From Mycobacteriaceae bacterium (lineage in GTDB: Bacteria > Actinomycetota > Actinomycetes > Mycobacteriales > Mycobacteriaceae), in NCBI GenBank assembly GCA_019242135.1, contig JAFAWC010000700.1, positions 1 through 5,818 on the forward strand: a stretch of 5,818 nt of DNA. Reading direction: 5' to 3'. The translations under genes and the position numbers were made by a program. Every line of letters starts with the position of its first letter. The stretch's first letter is position 1. Under the pieces are notes generated by a model. That model was not told the DNA's origin and made no database searches. It worked only from the letters and a program-made list of their open reading frames with translations. Shown piece after piece: positions 1-3,639 of this stretch.

Positions 1-230
1 ACAACCCGCGGGTGCAGCGTCTGGTGCGCCGATTCACCGGACACGCCGTCAGTCCGGAGGCGGCCGCCGACAAGATCCTCGCCGGCGTAACCAAGAACCG
101 TTTCCTCATCTACACCTCCAACGACATTCGCGCGCTGTATCTGTTCAAACGCACGATGTGGTGGCCCTACAGCATCGCGATGCGCCAAGCCAACGACGTG
201 TTCACCCGGCTGATGCCCCGGACGCCCTAA
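1..230 (+). CDS. C-terminal end of a probable short-chain dehydrogenase/reductase (5' partial)
   Basis: The gene enters from the left edge, with the reading frame starting at base 3, and ends at TAA 228-230. About 75 residues are visible, so the Rossmann nucleotide-binding motif and the SDR catalytic Tyr-x-x-x-Lys lie outside the window. The visible tail has a basic, amphipathic start (QRLVRRFTGH), then a segment beginning SPEAAADKILAGVTKNRF, which resembles the late region of SDR proteins where a helix precedes a basic RF(L/Y) stretch. A hydrophobic/aromatic piece follows (LYLFKRTMWWPYSIAM) and could contact the membrane. The SDR assignment rests mainly on synteny, because in M. tuberculosis the gene convergent to dinP is an SDR (Rv3057c). 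The stop codon overlaps that of dinB2 on the other strand, leaving no intergenic space. Substrate is unknown. That this is a coding tail is well supported; the family name is an inference. Confidence 0.62.
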   Translation, partial: NPRVQRLVRRFTGHAVSPEAAADKILAGVTKNRFLIYTSNDIRALYLFKRTMWWPYSIAMRQANDVFTRLMPRTP

Positions 231-1270
231 TCGGGTGGCGCCAGCTCCAGCCGCACCCCCAGCAGCCGCACCGGCCGGTCCAACTCGAACAGATCGAGAA
301 CGTGCAGCGCGGCCGGAACCACGACAGCGGGATCGAGGGTGGGTTCGGCCAACTTGCGGATCTTGGTACGGGTGAAAAATGCCGAGTTACGCACTGTCAC
401 GGCGACCCGGGTCACGATGCGCGACTCGTCGGCAACCTCGGCCAGTGTGCGGCGCGCCAATTCCACTATCGCGGAATCCATCTCGGCGCGGTCGGTGAGG
501 TCGCGCGGGAACGTGATGACGTGGCTGCGGGACCTGGGTACCCAAGGTTGCGCGCTGACTGTCGTGTCGCCGCCGCCCTTGGCCAGCAGAAGCAACCACA
601 GACCAGTGGTGGGGCCGAACGCGGTGGCCAGGACGTCCGGATCCGTCCTGGCGAGCTGTGCAACAGAGGTCAGGCCCATTGCCGCAAGCTTTTTCGCCGT
701 CTTCGGACCGACGCCCCAGAGTGCGTCCACCGGCCGCTCGCCCATCACGGTCAGCCAGTTGGCGTCGGTGAGTTGATAGATGCCAGCCGGCTTGGCGAAG
801 CCGGTCGCCACCTTCGCGCGCTGTTTGTTGTCGCTGATGCCCACCGAACACGACAACTGCGTCTCGGCCGCGATCGTGGTACGGATGCGTTCGGCCAGTT
901 CGATCGGATCGTCAACGTCGGCGCCGAGATAGGCCTCGTCCCAGCCCCATACCTCGACCGGGTAGCCGAACCCGCGCAGCAGGTCCATCACTTCTTCGGA
1001 CGCGGCGTCGTAGGCGGCAGGGTCTGACCCCAGGAAGGTCGCGTCGGGGCACTTGCGGGCCGCGGTCCGCAGTGGCATGCCCGCATGAACCCCGAATTTG
1101 CGAGCGGGGTAGGACGCGCAGGTGACCACCTTGCGTGGTTCGGTCGGATCGCCGTTGCCGCCGACGATCACCGGCAGCCCGGCCAGTTCGGGATGGCGAC
1201 GTTCTTCGACGGCCGCGAGGAACTGATCGAGGTCGACGTGCAGGATCCAGCGCGGCCCGCAAGCACTCAT
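227..1270 (-). CDS. dinB2: DNA polymerase IV, Y family, DinB2/DinP type
   Basis: This 347-residue protein is a cytoplasmic translesion DNA polymerase. The metal-binding motif HVDLDQFLAAVE (residues 11-22) gives D13, and WGWDEAYL (108-115) gives D111 and E112, the three carboxylates of the palm. GVHAGMPLRTA (60-70), GISDNKQRAK followed by KPAGIYQL, and the helix-hairpin-helix LWGVGPKTAKKL are standard Y-family segments. The C-terminal part is the little-finger domain, and length is close to E. coli Pol IV (351). Two residues stand out. Leu18 occupies the steric-gate position, usually Phe or Tyr. The usual Ser-Ile before Asp-Glu is Gly-Trp. Both are hallmarks of mycobacterial DinB2, which in M. 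smegmatis incorporates ribonucleotides. I see no QLxLF-like clamp-binding tail; the protein ends RLELAPPD. The ATG at 1270 is chosen because it overlaps the TetR stop (ATGA), implying translational coupling; an in-frame GTG lies nine bases upstream at 1279. No SOS box is visible. Confidence 0.95.
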   Translation of the reverse strand: MSACGPRWILHVDLDQFLAAVEERRHPELAGLPVIVGGNGDPTEPRKVVTCASYPARKFGVHAGMPLRTAARKCPDATFLGSDPAAYDAASEEVMDLLRGFGYPVEVWGWDEAYLGADVDDPIELAERIRTTIAAETQLSCSVGISDNKQRAKVATGFAKPAGIYQLTDANWLTVMGERPVDALWGVGPKTAKKLAAMGLTSVAQLARTDPDVLATAFGPTTGLWLLLLAKGGGDTTVSAQPWVPRSRSHVITFPRDLTDRAEMDSAIVELARRTLAEVADESRIVTRVAVTVRNSAFFTRTKIRKLAEPTLDPAVVVPAALHVLDLFELDRPVRLLGVRLELAPPD

Positions 1271-1869
1271 AGGCCGCACAATTTGCGCGCCAGGCTTTCC
1301 CAGGCATCCGCGAGCGTGTCGAGCGTCGCGCCCAGGTCCTCGAGCCGGTGTATGACGTAACCGGCGCTCAGCAGCGAGAGCAGCGCATCGGTCTGCGCGT
1401 CGAGATCCCCGGTGGTGGCCGCCGCGGAAAGCAGCACGCGCACATGGGTGCGGTGAAGAGTGTGCGCCGCGTTGTAGCAGGTCTGCGGATCCCGTTCGGC
1501 GTCGCGCAGCACCAGACGGTGCTCGCTGACAAATCGCAGGCGGGCGCGCCCATACGCCAGGAGGCGGGCCAGTGGTGGCGCGCCTGGTCCCAGCGGTGCC
1601 GGACCGAACAGAAACGCCTGCTGGAAGGCGTGCTCGGCCTCGTCGAGCAGTACCAGCATCAACCCGGGTCGGCTGCCGAACCGACGGAACAGCGTGCCCT
1701 TGCCGACGCCGGCCTCCGTGGCGATGGCGTCCATCGTCACGGCGTCGGGCCCGCGCTCGGCGATCAGGCGGCGGGCGGCATCGAGCAACAGCTCCCGGTT
1801 GCGGGCGGCGTCGCCGCGCTCCGGGGCGGACTGGCCAGACACCGGCAGCGGCTGGTGGGTGGCGACCAT
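1267..1869 (-). CDS. TetR-family transcriptional regulator
   Basis: This is a 200-residue protein, a typical TetR length. The DNA-binding helix-turn-helix lies at about residues 24-70: a first helix RNRELLLDAARRLIAERG, then TMDAIATEAGVGKGTLFRRF, where GVGKGTLFRRFGSR is the classic TetR recognition-helix signature. The C-terminal two thirds are helical and variable, as expected for a ligand-binding and dimerisation domain; the ligand is unknown. The gene is upstream of and overlaps dinB2 by four bases, so the two are almost certainly co-transcribed, and it is divergent from the FMN reductase gene across 87 bp. It corresponds to M. tuberculosis Rv3055 by position. The frame stays open well upstream of 1869, but that extension runs antisense through the reductase gene and has no family similarity. 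The ATG at 1869 puts the first helix at the normal distance from the N-terminus. It has no clear ribosome site but has a TANNNT hexamer placed for a leaderless transcript. Confidence 0.9.
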   Translation of the reverse strand: MVATHQPLPVSGQSAPERGDAARNRELLLDAARRLIAERGPDAVTMDAIATEAGVGKGTLFRRFGSRPGLMLVLLDEAEHAFQQAFLFGPAPLGPGAPPLARLLAYGRARLRFVSEHRLVLRDAERDPQTCYNAAHTLHRTHVRVLLSAAATTGDLDAQTDALLSLLSAGYVIHRLEDLGATLDTLADAWESLARKLCGL

Positions 1870-1874
1870 GCCCG

Positions 1875-1880
1875 ACTCTA
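1875..1880 (-). promoter_or_regulatory. Candidate -10 element of a leaderless tetR-dinB2 promoter
   Basis: On the minus strand the hexamer TAGAGT fits the mycobacterial SigA -10 pattern TANNNT. It is separated from the tetR ATG by five bases (CGGGC), so transcription beginning six bases after the hexamer would start on the A of the ATG. Leaderless mRNAs are common in mycobacteria, and this gene lacks a recognisable Shine-Dalgarno sequence. No good -35 element is found 16-18 bases further upstream. This is an inference from a short motif. Confidence 0.35.
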
Positions 1881-1899
1881 ACTCAGCAGGGAATAATCC

Positions 1900-1911
1900 G
1901 GACCGTGGTCC
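1900..1911. promoter_or_regulatory. Candidate TetR operator palindrome (GGACC-GT-GGTCC)
   Basis: The divergent region contains the inverted repeat GGACCGTGGTCC: 5-bp arms with a 2-bp centre. It lies about 20 bp upstream of the possible -10 of tetR, over its -35 position, and 45 bp before the reductase start codon. TetR repressors commonly autoregulate and control a divergent neighbour by binding such palindromes. The arms are short, so chance cannot be excluded. A second, wider inverted repeat (CTAACT 1878-1883 with AGTTAG 1912-1917) spans it but has a different centre. Confidence 0.35.
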
Positions 1912-1956
1912 AGTTAGCCCGGTGCAAGGAGCGCCCAGTCGGAAAGGACAGTCATC

Positions 1957-2514
1957 ATGTCGGACGTAAAGGTGTTGGTACTGGTAGGCAGTTTGCGTGC
2001 CGCCTCGATAAACCGGCAGATCGCAACGCTTGCCGCGGAGAGCTCTCCGCAGGGCATCGACGTGACCGTCTACGACGGCGTGGGCGGCGGCGGCCTGGGC
2101 GATCTGCCCTTCTACAACGAGGACACCGACACCCCTGCCGATGTGCCCGCCTCGGTCACGCACCTGCGGAAAGCGGTTGCCGACACCGACGCCATCCTCG
2201 TGGTGACCCCGGAGTACAACGGCAGCATTCCCGGGGTGCTGAAGAACGCGATCGACTGGCTCTCGCGTCCCTACGGGCGCAGCGCACTGAACGGCAAGCC
2301 GCTGGCCGTCATCGGAACGTCGCTCGGGCAGTACGGCGGCGTGTGGGCGCACGACGAAACCCGCAAGTCGTTCGGTATCGCCGGCGCGCACGTGGTCCAT
2401 GTCTCGTTTTCGCTGCCGGCCACAAAGCTGGAGGGCAAGCCGCCGCGCGACAACGCCGAGGTGGTCGACACCGTCAACGACGTGCTGACGAAACTAGCCG
2501 CAGAAGCGGGCTGA
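1957..2514 (+). CDS. NAD(P)H-dependent FMN reductase (flavodoxin-like fold)
   Basis: The 185-residue cytoplasmic flavoprotein belongs to the NADPH-dependent FMN reductase family (SsuE/ArsH/chromate-reductase group), which passes electrons from NAD(P)H to bound or free FMN or to quinone-like acceptors. After a hydrophobic first strand (VKVLVLV) comes the FMN phosphate-binding loop GSLRAASINR (11-20). The family signature TPEYNGSIPGVLKNAIDW is at 84-101, and the flavin-contacting loop GTSLGQYGG at 120-128. The ATG at 1957 is supported by the ribosome site GGAAAGGA (1941-1948), eight bases upstream. The gene is divergent from tetR and is closed by a strong hairpin, so it is probably its own transcription unit rather than part of nrdHIE. 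By position it is the counterpart of Rv3054c. Its physiological acceptor is unknown. The nearby flavodoxin-like NrdI makes a role in flavin reduction for ribonucleotide reductase conceivable, but this is not shown. Confidence 0.92.
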   Translation: MSDVKVLVLVGSLRAASINRQIATLAAESSPQGIDVTVYDGVGGGGLGDLPFYNEDTDTPADVPASVTHLRKAVADTDAILVVTPEYNGSIPGVLKNAIDWLSRPYGRSALNGKPLAVIGTSLGQYGGVWAHDETRKSFGIAGAHVVHVSFSLPATKLEGKPPRDNAEVVDTVNDVLTKLAAEAG

Positions 2515-2543
2515 ACAGGGCGCTTGAGAGTTTGCTAGCGCAA

Positions 2544-2575
2544 CGGCCGCGGGCGCAGATGAGCGTCCGCGGCCG
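2544..2575 (+). terminator. Strong hairpin terminator after the FMN reductase gene
   Basis: The arms CGGCCGCGGGCGC (2544-2556) and GCGTCCGCGGCCG (2563-2575) pair over 13 bp, with one G-U pair, around the 6-base loop AGATGA. The stem starts 29 bases after the reductase stop codon. No U-tract follows, as is common for mycobacterial hairpin terminators. It should isolate the nrd operon from reductase transcription. Confidence 0.75.
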
Positions 2576-2618
2576 AACTGTCGGGGGCCAGTGGTAGATC
2601 TGTCTCTATGGTGGCCCC

Positions 2619-2648
2619 GCGACACGCCGAGAGTGTGGCGACACGCCG
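2619..2648. repeat. 11-bp direct repeat GCGACACGCCG, two copies
   Basis: GCGACACGCCG occurs at 2619-2629 and exactly again at 2638-2648, a period of 19 bp or nearly two helical turns. It lies about 60-80 bp upstream of the NrdR-box pair. Same-face spacing suggests a possible activator or repressor site, but two copies in GC-rich DNA may be chance. Confidence 0.4.
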
Positions 2649-2698
2649 TGGACGGCTCGAGTGGGCGGCTTACGACCAGGGAATTTCATCAATGTGGT

Positions 2699-2714
2699 TA
2701 AGAAGATGTTGTGT
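2699..2714 (+). promoter_or_regulatory. Upstream, degenerate NrdR box
   Basis: This 16-bp site has a good right half (TGTTGTGT, 7 of 8 positions against the NrdR-box consensus half TaTwGtgt) and a poor left half (TAAGAAGA). Its centre is 32 bp from that of the better box downstream. NrdR boxes usually occur as pairs about three helical turns apart, so the spacing is the main support. Confidence 0.55.
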
Positions 2715-2730
2715 CCCCACCGTTTGTCGG

Positions 2731-2746
2731 ACACTAGGTGTAGTGT
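2731..2746 (+). promoter_or_regulatory. NrdR box controlling nrdHIE
   Basis: ACACTAGGTGTAGTGT is a palindrome with perfect 6-bp arms ACACTA/TAGTGT, and it matches about 13 of 16 positions of the NrdR-box consensus acaCwAtATaTwGtgt. NrdR is the zinc-ribbon/ATP-cone repressor of ribonucleotide reductase operons and senses the adenine nucleotide/dATP state. The box lies 178 bp before the nrdH start. The right arm TAGTGT also fits the TANNNT -10 pattern, so NrdR could block RNA polymerase directly. Confidence 0.8.
2741..2746 (+). promoter_or_regulatory. Candidate -10 element of the nrdHIE promoter
   Basis: TAGTGT fits TANNNT and would start transcription near 2752, leaving a leader of about 170 bases. 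No convincing -35 lies 16-18 bases upstream, which is tolerable for mycobacterial SigA promoters. The hexamer is part of the NrdR box palindrome, so the match to a -10 could be incidental. Confidence 0.35.
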
Positions 2747-2787
2747 CCACAGCACCGTCAGGCCATGAGGTAGCGGGTCTGGCCGGG

Positions 2788-2847
2788 CCGAGAGTTCCGG
2801 TGCTGAAACTTCGGGAGTCGCGGTCACGGGCAGCCGGAATTTCTCGG
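2788..2847 (+). promoter_or_regulatory. Large foldable hairpin in the nrdHIE leader
   Basis: The segments CCGAGAG-TTCCGG (2788-2800) and CCGGAA-TTTCTCGG (2834-2847) pair in two 6-bp blocks around a small internal loop. GCTG (2802-2805) and CAGC (2831-2834) could extend the stem inward in an alternative pairing. The enclosed loop of about 33 bases carries a small ACT/AGT hairpin. The motif TCTCGG is repeated directly after the stem (2849-2854 region), offering a competing partner for CCGAGA. I recognise no known riboswitch class. Confidence 0.45.
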
Positions 2848-2855
2848 GTCTCGGG

Positions 2856-2877
2856 GCTGCTGATTACTACAGGCAGC
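2856..2877 (+). promoter_or_regulatory. Second leader hairpin, upstream of the nrdH ribosome site
   Basis: GCTGCTG (2856-2862) pairs with CA-G-GCAGC (2870-2877) through 7 bp with one bulged G, closing the AT-rich loop ATTACTA. It ends about 30 bases before the GAGGAG ribosome site. There is no U-tract, so it does not look like a standard attenuator. Confidence 0.4.
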
Positions 2878-2924
2878 GCAGGATGCGTGTCCGTTTCGAC
2901 TTTCGCTGAGGAGCCGTACCGCCG

Positions 2925-3161
2925 ATGACCGTCACCGTGTACACCAAGCCCGCATGCGTGCAGTGCAACGCGACCTATAAGGCGCTCGACAAGCAAGGCA
3001 TCTCCTACGACGTTGTCGACATCAGCCTCGACAGTGAGGCCCGCGACTACGTCATGGCACTGGGCTACCTGCAGGCCCCCGTGGTGGTGGCCGGCCGGGA
3101 CCACTGGTCGGGTTTCCGGCCGGACCGTATCCAGGCGCTCTCGGGCGCGTTGAGCGCCTAG
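2925..3161 (+). CDS. nrdH: NrdH, glutaredoxin-like redoxin for class Ib ribonucleotide reductase
   Basis: The 78-residue cytoplasmic redoxin re-reduces the C-terminal cysteine pair of NrdE after each turnover; NrdH proteins take electrons from thioredoxin reductase rather than glutathione. It has the thioredoxin fold order beginning [12 protein letters not shown], with the active-site disulfide C11-V-Q-C14, the typical NrdH CxQC form. The cis-proline loop is QAPVVV (about residues 50-55). The motif WSGFRPDRI follows (about 61-69) and distinguishes NrdH from ordinary glutaredoxins. The length is normal. The ATG at 2925 has GAGGAG 11 bases upstream, rather far but acceptable. It is the first gene of the operon, with 28 bases between its stop and the nrdI ATG. 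Regulation is probably by NrdR at the two upstream boxes. Confidence 0.97.
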   Translation: MTVTVYTKPACVQCNATYKALDKQGISYDVVDISLDSEARDYVMALGYLQAPVVVAGRDHWSGFRPDRIQALSGALSA

Positions 3162-3174
3162 ATTCCTGTCCCAC

Positions 3175-3181
3175 GGGGAGG
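3175..3181 (+). promoter_or_regulatory. Ribosome binding site of nrdI (GGGGAGG)
   Basis: GGGGAGG ends eight bases before ATG 3190. It lies only two and five bases from the in-frame GTG codons at 3184 and 3187, so it selects the ATG as the nrdI start. Confidence 0.8.
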
Positions 3182-3189
3182 TTGTGGTG

Positions 3190-3639
3190 ATGTCGCACGG
3201 CGGGTTGGTGTATTTCTCCAGTGTTTCGGAGAACACGCACCGCTTCGTGCAGAAGCTCGGGCTGACCGCCACCCGGATTCCGCTGCACGGCCGCATCCGG
3301 GTGGACGAGCCGTATGTGCTGGTGCTGCCGACCTACGGCGGGGGTCATGCCACTCCCGACGTCAACGCCGGCGGCTATGTGCCCAAGCAGGTCATCGCGT
3401 TCCTCAACGACGAGCGCAACCGGTCGCTGCTGCGCGGTGTGATCGCGGCCGGCAACACCAACTTCGGTGCGGAGTTCGGCTATGCGGGCGACGTGGTGTC
3501 GCGCAAATGCAACGTGCCGTACCTGTACCGCTTCGAACTGATGGGCACCGACGACGACGTGCACGCCGTGCGCGCGGGCCTGGCTGACTTCTGGAAGGAC
3601 GAGACGTGCCACCGACCGTCACAACTGCAGAGCCTGTAA
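3190..3639 (+). CDS. nrdI: NrdI, flavodoxin-like activator of the class Ib radical subunit
   Basis: This 149-residue FMN protein supplies the superoxide-level oxidant that assembles the Mn(III)2-tyrosyl radical cofactor in NrdF. The N-terminal strand [14 protein letters not shown] (6-19) contains the FMN phosphate loop [24 protein letters not shown] (46-62) is the NrdI flavin loop, and [15 protein letters not shown] (86-100) with the following [15 protein letters not shown] is family-specific. The length matches mycobacterial NrdI (about 150). Two in-frame GTG codons precede the ATG at 3190, but only the ATG is correctly spaced from GGGGAGG. The 3' end overlaps the start of nrdE by 34 bases, so the two are probably translated in a coupled way. 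The reductase that recharges NrdI in mycobacteria is not apparent from this gene; the FMN reductase encoded upstream is one candidate. Confidence 0.96.
   Translation: MSHGGLVYFSSVSENTHRFVQKLGLTATRIPLHGRIRVDEPYVLVLPTYGGGHATPDVNAGGYVPKQVIAFLNDERNRSLLRGVIAAGNTNFGAEFGYAGDVVSRKCNVPYLYRFELMGTDDDVHAVRAGLADFWKDETCHRPSQLQSL
3593..3599 (+). promoter_or_regulatory. Ribosome binding site of nrdE inside nrdI (GGAAGGA)
   Basis: GGAAGGA lies six bases before GTG 3606, within the last codons of nrdI. No comparable site precedes the internal ATG at 3699, so it supports the longer nrdE. Confidence 0.7.

Larger units (their letters stand above)
2515..2924 (+). other. 410-bp noncoding region before nrdHIE (terminator, NrdR boxes, promoter, leader)
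   Basis: No convincing gene is present. A 106-codon open frame (2608-2928) crosses it, but third positions are rich in A and T, unlike every neighbouring gene, and it has no ribosome site. From left to right the region holds a terminator hairpin, an 11-bp direct repeat, a relatively AT-rich stretch (about 2681-2714), two NrdR-box-like sequences, and a roughly 170-base leader with two foldable hairpins before the nrdH ribosome site GAGGAG (2908-2913). Confidence 0.75.

Noticed and set aside
158..1027. Long plus-strand open frame opposite dinB2
   Set aside because: It is a GC-rich antisense shadow: dinB2 on the minus strand has all the polymerase motifs, while this product is Arg/His/Gly-rich without any.
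1877..1917. Wide inverted repeat CTAACT...AGTTAG in the divergent region as the TetR operator
   Set aside because: The arms are only 6 bp with 28 bp between them, too far apart for a single TetR dimer. The compact palindrome at 1900-1911 is the better candidate.
1870..2400. N-terminal extension of the TetR reading frame antisense to the FMN reductase gene
   Set aside because: It mirrors the codons of the reductase gene, has no similarity to TetR proteins, and the ATG at 1869 gives the normal 200-residue length.
2752..2924. Cobalamin or c-di-AMP (ydaO) riboswitch in the nrdHIE leader
   Set aside because: I could not find the conserved B12-box or ydaO core sequences. The structures are generic hairpins until a covariation model says otherwise.
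2608..2928. 106-codon plus-strand open frame ending in an ATGA overlap with nrdH, which could look like a first gene of the operon
   Set aside because: Third positions are not G/C-biased, there is no ribosome site, the product is Arg/Ser-rich without a recognisable domain, and it runs through the NrdR boxes and leader hairpins.
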